Source: DSOS01 sp035286585 (GTDB lineage Bacteria > Chloroflexota > Anaerolineae > Anaerolineales > UBA4823). From it: 22,084 bases of DNA. The notes below the pieces were generated by a model. That model saw only the letters and a program-made list of their open reading frames with translations, made no database searches and was not told the origin of the DNA. Position 1 is the stretch's first letter. Each line of letters opens with the position of its first letter. A program made the position numbers and the translations under genes. Shown one piece after another: positions 14,388 through 21,380 of this stretch. The DNA is taken from positions 1 to 22,084 of the forward strand of contig DATEDC010000081.1 in the NCBI GenBank assembly GCA_035286585.1, given 5' to 3'.

Positions 14388-16313
14388 ATGTGCGGAATTT
14401 GTGGAATATACGACCCGGATGGAGTCAGCCGTGAGGAGCTCCAACAAATGTTGCGCACGATCTCCCATCGCGGCCCGGATGATGAGGGGACCTTTGTGGA
14501 TGGGTGTGTTGGCCTGGGCAACCGCCGTCTGAGCATCATCGATCTCGCCGGTGGGAATCAACCCATCTGCAACGAGGACGAGACTGTCTGGGTCGTTCAA
14601 AACGGCGAGATTTACAATTACAGGCAACTTCGCCGGGAGTTAGAAGGACGCGGGCACCTCTTCCGCACGAATTCTGATACCGAGGTGATCGTTCACCTGT
14701 ATGAGGACCTGGGGGAACGGTGTGTGGAACGGCTCAGCGGCATGTTTGCCTTTGCCATCTGGGACTCCCCTCAGCAGAGATTCTTCCTCGCCAGGGATCG
14801 TATCGGACAAAAACCTCTGTACTATTCCTGTGAAGGCGGCGAGTTTCTATTTGCCTCCGAGCCAAAAGCGATTCTGGCGATAAGCAGCCAGAAGAGAGAG
14901 ATGGATCTGCTAGCCATCCATGATTATCTCTCCCTGCGCTTCATCCCTTCACCCCGCACGATGTATGCCCATATCCACAAAGTTCCCCCAGCGCACTACT
15001 TAGTCTTCCAGCATGGACGGGTCACGCTCCAACGATATTGGGAGCTGACTTTCCGAAATAAGCTGGAGCTTTCAGAGTCTGAACTCCTGGAAGGATTGCA
15101 CGGGAAGTTAAAGGAGACGCTGTCTTCTCATCTGGTCAGCGATGTCGCTGTGGGCGCTTTTCTCAGCGGAGGGCTGGATTCCAGCATGATCGTCGCTGCT
15201 CTCTCCAGGGATCTCCACCAGAAACCACAGACATTCTCAATCGGCGTGGAAGAGGAGGATTTTGATGAGCTGCCCTATGCGCGCCTGGTTGCTGAGCATT
15301 GCGGCACCCGGCATGTTGAGCAGCGGGTAGCAGCCAACTTGATCGGTTCAATACCGAAGATGATCTGGCATATGGATGAGCCCTCCGACCCGATTGCCGC
15401 CTGCATGTTCCAGGCTGCCCGGCTGGCTTCCCGGCATGTCAAAGTGGTGCTGGGAGGGGATGGAGGCGATGAGCTGTTTGCCGGCTTCGACCGTTACGTG
15501 GGCAACCGCTACATCAACGCCTACAGCTTAGTGCCACAACGCTTACGCCGGGGGCTGATTGGCCCCCTCTTGGGGTGGCTGCCGGATAGCTTCGCTTACA
15601 AGAGCGCCACCCAGAAATTGCGCTGGGTGCACCAGATATCATTGCAACCCAACGCTGCGGAGAGGTACGCTGAAGCGACCAGCTTCTTTCGCTTCAACCA
15701 CCAGGATAAACAAGCCCTGTACAGCGCTGAATTATGGCGCCAGGCGGGCGAAATCAAATCTTCCCGGGTTATCACCGAGCCGTTCAACAGCGCCAACGCC
15801 TATGACCTGCTCGACAGGATGCTGTATACCGATTTTGTGACCCGCCTGCCTGAGCATTCGCTGATGCTCACCGACCGCATGACCATGGCGCATGGGTTGG
15901 AGGCGCGCTCGCCTTACTTAGATCACGAGCTGGTGGAGTACCTGGCTAAATTCCCCAGCAATATCAAAGTCCAGAAAGGGCGCCCAAAGTATCTCTTGCG
16001 CAAGCTCGCCGTAGATTATCTGCCAGAGTCTATCGTCCAACGCGAGAAGCAAGGCTTCATGTTCCCTATCGCCTACTGGTTTCGCGCTGAGCTCTATCCA
16101 TACCTGGAGAGGACCTTGAGCGATTCCTTTTTTGTCCGCGAAGGGTTGTTTTCTAGAGACGCAGTGCGACGCTTGCTCCAGGAACACCGGGGCGGTCGGT
16201 ATGATCATCACGTGCGACTGTGGATGCTCTTGAATTTGGAAATCTGGCATCAGCTTTATATTGAACAGGCCAATCGAGAGTCGGTTGAGGAGAGACTACT
16301 GGCTGCGCTGTGA
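14388..16313 (+). CDS. asnB: Asparagine synthase-type glutamine amidotransferase, copy 2
   Basis: Second glutamine-dependent amidotransferase, 641 residues. The N-terminal nucleophile domain starts MCGICGIY with Cys2, and contains RLSIIDL, NGEIYN and SDTEV. The synthetase PP-loop is SGGLDSS at 260-266; GGDGGDELFAGFD, TDRMTMAHGLEARSPYLD and KQGFMFP follow in family order. The catalytic set looks intact. It differs clearly from the copy at 7243, so this is an old paralogue rather than a recent duplication, and probably has a different acceptor. An amidated sugar acid is the most economical guess from the neighbours. The start has only a weak upstream purine stretch (AAGAG about 14371-14377), 17 nt after the previous stop. 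Confidence 0.92.
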   Translation: MCGICGIYDPDGVSREELQQMLRTISHRGPDDEGTFVDGCVGLGNRRLSIIDLAGGNQPICNEDETVWVVQNGEIYNYRQLRRELEGRGHLFRTNSDTEVIVHLYEDLGERCVERLSGMFAFAIWDSPQQRFFLARDRIGQKPLYYSCEGGEFLFASEPKAILAISSQKREMDLLAIHDYLSLRFIPSPRTMYAHIHKVPPAHYLVFQHGRVTLQRYWELTFRNKLELSESELLEGLHGKLKETLSSHLVSDVAVGAFLSGGLDSSMIVAALSRDLHQKPQTFSIGVEEEDFDELPYARLVAEHCGTRHVEQRVAANLIGSIPKMIWHMDEPSDPIAACMFQAARLASRHVKVVLGGDGGDELFAGFDRYVGNRYINAYSLVPQRLRRGLIGPLLGWLPDSFAYKSATQKLRWVHQISLQPNAAERYAEATSFFRFNHQDKQALYSAELWRQAGEIKSSRVITEPFNSANAYDLLDRMLYTDFVTRLPEHSLMLTDRMTMAHGLEARSPYLDHELVEYLAKFPSNIKVQKGRPKYLLRKLAVDYLPESIVQREKQGFMFPIAYWFRAELYPYLERTLSDSFFVREGLFSRDAVRRLLQEHRGGRYDHHVRLWMLLNLEIWHQLYIEQANRESVEERLLAAL

Positions 16314-16334
16314 ACTTTTGATGGAGAGATCAAT

Positions 16335-16868
16335 TTGGCAGGCCTGGTGAATCGCGTCTTGCAAAGATATGTCGTGCCACAATTCATCGTGGCGCTTTAC
16401 TATTCCCTGAAGTACCGCTGCTATGTGAGCGCCCAGGCACGTGTGCAGCTTACCGGCAAGATTTCTTTTGGCAGGGGAACGGTGGTGAAACCCTTTGCTA
16501 TCCTGCAGACCCAAGGGGGGAGGATCTGCACGGGGCAAAACTGCGCTATCAGCAGCTTCAACCATATCTCCACCGGGATCGAAGACGTGATCCTGGGAGA
16601 TCACGTACGCCTCGGCCCGCAGGTCACGATCATGGGCGGCAGCCGGAATTTCAAACGGAAAGATTCGCTGATCGTCCAGCAAGGCTCTTACCATAAAAGT
16701 GTTATCATCGAAGACGATGTGCTCATCGGCGCCGGCGTGGTGATCTTACCGGGCTGCCGGATCGGAAAAGGCGCAGTGATCGGAGCCATGAGCCTGGTGA
16801 ACCACGACGTTGCCTCCTATACGGTTGTTGCTGGCGTCCCTGCCAAAGTGATTGGAGAACGGGAGTAA
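16335..16868 (+). CDS. Left-handed beta-helix (hexapeptide repeat) acyltransferase
   Basis: A 177-residue acyltransferase of the LbH family, expected to transfer an acetyl or similar acyl group from acyl-CoA to a sugar hydroxyl or amine. Hexapeptide repeats run from about residue 40 (GKISFGRGTVVKPFA) to 165 (VIIEDDVLIGAGVVILPG, IGKGAVIGAMSLVN), ending in the standard YTVVAGVPAKVIG. The TTG start is supported by GGAGAGA at 16323-16329, 5 nt upstream; an in-frame GTG at 16347 is the alternative. It lies 21 nt after asnB2. An acetylated glycan decoration is the likely product, but donor and acceptor are not visible. Confidence 0.85.
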   Translation: MAGLVNRVLQRYVVPQFIVALYYSLKYRCYVSAQARVQLTGKISFGRGTVVKPFAILQTQGGRICTGQNCAISSFNHISTGIEDVILGDHVRLGPQVTIMGGSRNFKRKDSLIVQQGSYHKSVIIEDDVLIGAGVVILPGCRIGKGAVIGAMSLVNHDVASYTVVAGVPAKVIGERE

Positions 16869-16889
16869 AAAAAGTTTTAGGATTCAAGC

Positions 16890-17465
16890 ATGCCATCACC
16901 GTTCGCTCATACGGCAGCCGGCTACTTAATTTACCGGTGCTATAAACGGAAACTGCCCGATGGTCGGGTTAAAATTTTGACGATCCCATTCCAGTTAATC
17001 GTCCTCGCTGTCCTTTCGCTGCTGCCCGATCTCGACGCGCTGCCGGGGATCATCATGGGCGACCTGGGCCGCTTTCACAATAACGCCAGCCACAGCCTGG
17101 TTGTTGGTGGAATTGCGGCGCTGATCTTTTCTGCCGCAGCTTCTCGGGTATACAAATCGCCAATGAAGGTATGGTTCGTGGTAGCTCTCACTGCCTACGA
17201 ACTGCACCTCGTCATGGACTTCTTCACCGGTGATAGAGGCGTAATGCTGCTGTGGCCATTGACTGCTACCCGCTTCAGCTCGCCAATCAAGCTGTTCGTT
17301 GGCTTGCAATGGGGTAAAGGGCTGTTCAGCATCTGGCATCTGTGGACGCTCTTTACCGAGGCGCTCTTTTTCCTGCTGATTCTCATGCTTGTGAATCTAT
17401 CCCGATGGTACATCGCTAAAACTCGCCTCGCTCACCGCACCTCAGACCGAGCCTCCAGCCACTAG
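16890..17465 (+). CDS. YdjM-like (DUF457) membrane-bound metal-dependent hydrolase
   Basis: A 191-residue membrane protein of the YdjM/DUF457 family. The N-terminal MPSPFAHTAAGYL is characteristic, with His7. LLPDLDALPG gives Asp47 and Asp49; HNNASHSL gives His63 and His68; ELHLVMDFFTG gives His106 and Asp110. These are the expected metal ligands and appear complete. About four hydrophobic segments are present (32-46, 70-85, 93-110 and 148-170). The family's real substrates are poorly known. Position between the acyltransferase (21 nt before) and a glycosyltransferase (2 nt after) suggests a role in trimming or processing a lipid-linked glycan intermediate, by inference only. Confidence 0.85.
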   Translation: MPSPFAHTAAGYLIYRCYKRKLPDGRVKILTIPFQLIVLAVLSLLPDLDALPGIIMGDLGRFHNNASHSLVVGGIAALIFSAAASRVYKSPMKVWFVVALTAYELHLVMDFFTGDRGVMLLWPLTATRFSSPIKLFVGLQWGKGLFSIWHLWTLFTEALFFLLILMLVNLSRWYIAKTRLAHRTSDRASSH

Positions 17466-17467
17466 TC

Positions 17468-18586
17468 ATGCGCATTGGAATCATGCTGCGCTCGATCGAT
17501 GAAAAAGGTGGTATTGGCGTCTACACGCGCAATATTACCCGAGAGCTGCTCGATATCGATCGAGACAACCGCTACGTCCTTTTATATCGCAGCCAGCTTC
17601 ACCTGGGGCGCTATGCGCACTACGAGCAGGTAACCGAGCGGCTTGTGCGCGCGCCCAATAAAGCAGTCTGGGATCAGGTCAGCGTCCCCCTGGTTTGCTG
17701 GAAAGAAAAATTGGATGTCCTCTTCCACCCGAAGTTTACCGTGCCCCTGCTGGCGCCGTGTAAAACGGTCATGGTTTTGCACGGCGCTGGCTGGTTCATG
17801 CCAGAATTCCAGGGCTACTGGAATAAAGCGGATTTGAGGTACGTCAGAGCGGTCATGCCAGTTTACTGCCGCAGAGCTTCCTCGGTGATCTCTGTCTCCC
17901 AATTGACGATGGACACCTTTAACCACGCTTTCCACCTGCCTGCCGGCAAGATTACGACGGTGTACTTTGCCCCCGCTCGAAATTTTCGGCGGGTCACGGA
18001 AAGGCGTGTGCTCGACCAGGTGCGCTCCAGGTATGGCCTGCCGGATCGTTTTATCTTTACCCTCTCGGGCTACGATCGCGGCGACCGGAAAAACTTTGCG
18101 GGCATTTTAAACGCTTACAAATCTCACTACGGGAAAACTCAACACCACCTGGTTGTGGGAGGCAGGGACTGCCACAAGTTCAAGGTCGATTACGGCATCC
18201 CCGACTCCGGCTATGGAAAGGACATCCATTTCCCCGGTTGGATCGAGCAGGAAGACCTGCCGACGGTCTACTCCCTGGCGGACGTGTTTCTTTATCCATC
18301 CAACGTAGAGGCTTTTCCCATTCCCATCACCGAAGCGATGGCGTGTGGAACTCCGATCATCACTTCAAACGCCAACGGTCTGGTGGAGATCGTTGGCGAG
18401 GCAGCCTTGCACGTCGATCCGAACGATCACGAGGAGATCGCCGCTGCGCTTCAGCGGGTGCTATCAGATGCACAGCTTAGAGAAGAACTATCCCAGAAGG
18501 GAACCGGGCGCGCTCGAATGTTCAGTTGGGATCGCTGTGCAAGGGAGACGCTGCGCATCCTGACGGAAACAGTTTCACGCTCATGA
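17468..18586 (+). CDS. GT4-type glycosyltransferase
   Basis: GT-B glycosyltransferase of 372 residues. The N-terminal half carries GGIGVYTRNI, the acceptor-side glycine loop, and DVLFHPKFTVPLL. The C-terminal half shows SGYDRGDRKNFAGIL, VVGGRDC, and the donor-nucleotide motif VEAFPIPITEAMACGTPII, with the EX7E-like glutamates characteristic of GT4. The start is 2 nt after the YdjM-like stop; its stop forms ATGA with the deacetylase start. The donor is not predictable, but together with the deacetylase and formyltransferase it may handle an amino sugar. Confidence 0.9.
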   Translation: MRIGIMLRSIDEKGGIGVYTRNITRELLDIDRDNRYVLLYRSQLHLGRYAHYEQVTERLVRAPNKAVWDQVSVPLVCWKEKLDVLFHPKFTVPLLAPCKTVMVLHGAGWFMPEFQGYWNKADLRYVRAVMPVYCRRASSVISVSQLTMDTFNHAFHLPAGKITTVYFAPARNFRRVTERRVLDQVRSRYGLPDRFIFTLSGYDRGDRKNFAGILNAYKSHYGKTQHHLVVGGRDCHKFKVDYGIPDSGYGKDIHFPGWIEQEDLPTVYSLADVFLYPSNVEAFPIPITEAMACGTPIITSNANGLVEIVGEAALHVDPNDHEEIAAALQRVLSDAQLREELSQKGTGRARMFSWDRCARETLRILTETVSRS

Positions 18587-19425
18587 TGGCGCTAAACCCG
18601 GCGCAGTTATTCTCCGGCGTGGTGCTCGTAGCTGCTCCACACATGGACGACGAGGTGCTCGCCTGCGGCGGCTCCCTGGCTGGTTTGCCCGATAAAGACA
18701 AGGTGTACGTGGTCTATGCGACCGATGGTAAGCTTTCTCCCGTGCGCAGAGCCGGGGCGCCTTCTCCCGAGCTTGTGGCGATCCGCGAGCGAGAAGCCCG
18801 CGAAGCATTATCTGTCCTGGGGATACCCGAACGGAATATCCGCTTCCTTGGGCTGCCCGATAGTCACCTCAGGCAGCACATGGAGAGGTTAGCCCAAGCT
18901 TTGGCTGGGCTGATCGGTACTGTTCAACCCGATCAAATACTCCTCCCCTTCCGCTTCGACCGCCACCCAGACCACCTGGCGCTCAACCAGGCGACGATCC
19001 AGGCGGCTGCCCAGGAGCGCTCGCAGGCAAAGATGTACGAGTATTTTGTTTACTATCGTTACCGGTTATTACCGGGTGGGGATTTGCGTAAATTTATCTT
19101 GCCCGATTTGACGATAATTATCGACACTCGAGCCTGGTCAGAACTGAAGCGGGAGGCCTTGTTGCGTTACCGCAGCCAGACGACGCTGTTCTATCCCTGG
19201 CAGTCCCGCCCGATCCTGCCCCCGCAGCGGATCGATGAAGTCTCCCGGCAGCCGGAAATCTTTCTCGAATCCAATCCGGGTTTCCCGGGCGCTAGCGTCT
19301 TCGGGAAGGGTAGGGCCTGGATCCGCCTGGTCCACGCGATCGAGCCGCAATTCAAGAACGGGAAGGAGCGTCTGTTCGCCCTGCTGAAAGCAGGAAGGAC
19401 GTCCAATGATGGACAGGGACGATGA
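18583..19425 (+). CDS. PIG-L family N-deacetylase
   Basis: Zinc-dependent deacetylase of the PIG-L/LmbE family, 280 residues, that removes an acetyl group from N-acetylglucosamine-type sugars in lipids, cofactors or antibiotics. The first metal motif is APHMDDEVLACGG (His20, Asp22, Asp23, Glu24), where most relatives have HPDDE, so Pro is replaced by Met21. The second is RHPDHLALN (His128, Asp130, His131). I use the ATG at 18583, which overlaps the glycosyltransferase stop as ATGA and puts the catalytic motif at the usual place; an upstream GTG at 18526 would add residues encoded inside the previous gene. The next gene is a formyltransferase, suggesting that the free amine made here is then N-formylated. 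Confidence 0.88.
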   Translation: MMALNPAQLFSGVVLVAAPHMDDEVLACGGSLAGLPDKDKVYVVYATDGKLSPVRRAGAPSPELVAIREREAREALSVLGIPERNIRFLGLPDSHLRQHMERLAQALAGLIGTVQPDQILLPFRFDRHPDHLALNQATIQAAAQERSQAKMYEYFVYYRYRLLPGGDLRKFILPDLTIIIDTRAWSELKREALLRYRSQTTLFYPWQSRPILPPQRIDEVSRQPEIFLESNPGFPGASVFGKGRAWIRLVHAIEPQFKNGKERLFALLKAGRTSNDGQGR

Positions 19426-20242
19426 AGTCGAGCGACCGATTCGGGTGGTCGTATTCACCAGCGGCCCGGTTCTGGAACGGGGCGTTCAGCAATTCTTATA
19501 CCGCCTGGAGGCGCATCCGCAGATTGCGTTGCTTGCCTGCATTGCCCAATCGAAACTATACTCCAGGAGAGCAGTCTATGCCGAGCTCTGGCGGCGCAGG
19601 GGGTTTCTGGCAGCCCTCATCCTGCTGGCTCAGTGGGCCAGCGCTGCCTGGCGTTTCATCCGTTCCCCGCGAAGAGAGCTGAAATTCAGGCGCAGGCTGG
19701 GTGCCCTGGCTGATCGCATCCACTTTGTGGCCGATATCCATGCCCAACCGACGTTGGATTTAGTTGCCAGGTTGCAGCCCGACCTGGGCTTGATCTACGG
19801 CAGCCCGATCCTTAAGCCGGCTTTGTTTGAAATCCCCACTTCAGGAACTTTGGGGATTCATCATGGTAAAGTGCCTGAATACCGGGGAAAGAAGACCATG
19901 TTCTGGGCTATGTACAATGGAGAGCCGACCGCCGGAGTGACCATTCAGAAAGTAAACGCCGGCTTGGATACCGGTCAGATCGTCAAGGAGGGTGAAGTAC
20001 CCGCCAGGCATCGTTTCCCACGGGCAGTTTGGAATGATCTCGATGCGCTCGGTCTTGACCTGTATATCCAGGCTATTCTGGAAGTGAGAGCGGGTACAGC
20101 CACTTTTCAGCCTCAGGCAGGACGAAAGGGCAGGCTGTACCGGGATCCATCCACTGGCGAAATTATCGAACTCTGGCGGCGTATTTTCACCCGAGAGGTG
20201 AAAGATTGCCTCAAGACAATAAACCGAAGGATGACCGAATAA
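19406..20242 (+). CDS. Formyltransferase family protein (candidate sugar N-formyltransferase)
   Basis: A 278-residue protein with the formyl-transfer fold that normally uses 10-formyltetrahydrofolate. The core is LGIHHGKVPEYRGKKT (149-164), GVTIQKVNAGLDTG and the Asp188 in LDTG, corresponding to the N-H-D catalytic triad of Fmt. By eye, the Asn position is Gly150 and His152 keeps the histidine. The N-terminal domain (VVVFTSGPVLERGV) and an amphipathic/hydrophobic helix near 65-85 precede it. A good ribosome-binding site, AGGAAGGA at 19392-19399, is 6 nt from the ATG; the start lies 20 nt inside the deacetylase gene. Sugar N-formylation after deacetylation is the best guess, versus methionyl-tRNA formylation, which the length (Fmt is ~315) and missing C-terminal tRNA-binding domain disfavour. 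Confidence 0.82.
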   Translation: MMDRDDEVERPIRVVVFTSGPVLERGVQQFLYRLEAHPQIALLACIAQSKLYSRRAVYAELWRRRGFLAALILLAQWASAAWRFIRSPRRELKFRRRLGALADRIHFVADIHAQPTLDLVARLQPDLGLIYGSPILKPALFEIPTSGTLGIHHGKVPEYRGKKTMFWAMYNGEPTAGVTIQKVNAGLDTGQIVKEGEVPARHRFPRAVWNDLDALGLDLYIQAILEVRAGTATFQPQAGRKGRLYRDPSTGEIIELWRRIFTREVKDCLKTINRRMTE

Positions 20243-20955
20243 CGACCCCGCACGTCCTGGTGATCATTCCGGCGTTTAATGAGCAGAAATCGATCGCCGA
20301 TGTTTTGCTCAAACTGCGAGCAGCAGCGCCGGCTTTCGATCGCCTCGTGGTCAACGATGGGTCCTACGACCAGACTGCTCAGGTTGTCCAGGCCTTGGGC
20401 GAAAAACAGCTCAGGTTGGCCACCAACCTGGGATACGGGGTGGCGCTCCAAACTGGGATGAAGTATGCCCTCCAGCAGAGCTACGAGATCGTTGTTTGCC
20501 TGGATGCCGATGGGCAGCACCGGCCCGAAGATGTCCCCGCAGTGGTCCAGGCTTTGCTCGATAAGGACGCCGATATGGTGATCGGCTCACGTTATTGTGA
20601 CGGGCGCCCCTATAACGCCCCCATCGACCGGCGCATCGGGCAGCTTTTCTTCTCGCACCTCACTCGACTGCTCGTCGGTCAGCGCATTTACGACACCAGC
20701 TCGGGCTTCAAGGCTCTGCGATCAGCCACCTGCAAAAACCTTATTCGGATGACTTTCGTGGACTTTCACGTTGAGATGATTGTACGCCTGGTCATGCTTG
20801 GCGAAAAAATTATCGAATACCCGATTGTCGTGTACGAGCGATCTGCTGGACATTCTATGTACTCATTTGCCAGTATCTTTTCCTATCCGCTGAAGACGCT
20901 GGTGCTTACCCTCGTTACAGCGATCGACGTGTTACTTGCCAGGAGGAGCCAATGA
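20206..20955 (+). CDS. GT2 glycosyltransferase (dolichyl-phosphate-sugar synthase-like)
   Basis: Inverting GT-A glycosyltransferase of 249 residues. HVLVIIPAFNEQKSI begins the fold, VVNDGSYD binds the nucleotide, and LDADGQHRPED holds the DxD metal motif. SGFKALR and the C-terminal helix YPLKTLVLTLVTAIDVLLA are typical of polyprenyl-phosphate-mannose/glucose synthases. The TTG start is proposed from AGAGGTG at 20194-20200, 5 nt before it, and gives a 37-nt overlap with the formyltransferase; no ATG is available before the first strand. The stop is ATGA-coupled to a DUF2304 protein, a common partnership for this GT2 branch, so it probably loads a sugar on undecaprenyl phosphate. Confidence 0.9.
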   Translation: MPQDNKPKDDRITTPHVLVIIPAFNEQKSIADVLLKLRAAAPAFDRLVVNDGSYDQTAQVVQALGEKQLRLATNLGYGVALQTGMKYALQQSYEIVVCLDADGQHRPEDVPAVVQALLDKDADMVIGSRYCDGRPYNAPIDRRIGQLFFSHLTRLLVGQRIYDTSSGFKALRSATCKNLIRMTFVDFHVEMIVRLVMLGEKIIEYPIVVYERSAGHSMYSFASIFSYPLKTLVLTLVTAIDVLLARRSQ

Positions 20956-21341
20956 CTACCCAGGGAGTGATTCTGATCGATTTAATGGCATTGGGATTTT
21001 TGCTTCTGATTCTCAACCTCGTGCGTAAGCATGATCTCGTCATCGGCTATGCTCTCCTCTGGATGGTCTCCGTGATAGGATTGATGGCGCTGGTCACTTT
21101 TACCCCATTGCAGGATTTCGCCACCAAGGCCGTGGGAGCAGTTTACCCCGCCTCCGCCTTGAGCTTGCTGGCGTTTGTATTCATCTTCATTGTCCTGATC
21201 TATTTTAGCGTCCAGCTCTCGGTCATGTCTTCTAGGCAGATCGAGCTCATCCAGGCCATCGCCATCTTAGAGCTTAAGTTGCAGGAGAAAGCAAACCTGA
21301 CACAAGAAAAGGCCCGGACCCCCGATTCAGCGCAATATTGA
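20952..21341 (+). CDS. DUF2304 small membrane protein
   Basis: A 129-residue membrane protein with three hydrophobic helices (about 4-25, 31-52 and 65-92) followed by a charged coiled-coil-like tail (QIELIQAIAILELKLQEKA). These features, and its location directly after a GT2 gene with ATGA overlap, identify the DUF2304 family. Its members are often encoded beside dolichyl-phosphate-type glycosyltransferases; a membrane anchor or partner role has been suggested by context only. Confidence 0.87.
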   Translation: MTTQGVILIDLMALGFLLLILNLVRKHDLVIGYALLWMVSVIGLMALVTFTPLQDFATKAVGAVYPASALSLLAFVFIFIVLIYFSVQLSVMSSRQIELIQAIAILELKLQEKANLTQEKARTPDSAQY

Positions 21342-21380
21342 AGTCGTCTGGTTCATCATCTTATCAGCCAGGGGAGTTCT

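Noticed and set aside
7243..16313. Composite transposon or recent tandem duplication flanked by the asnB copies
   Set aside because: The two copies differ widely in sequence, no transposase or terminal repeats are seen, and the intervening genes are continuous with the cluster.
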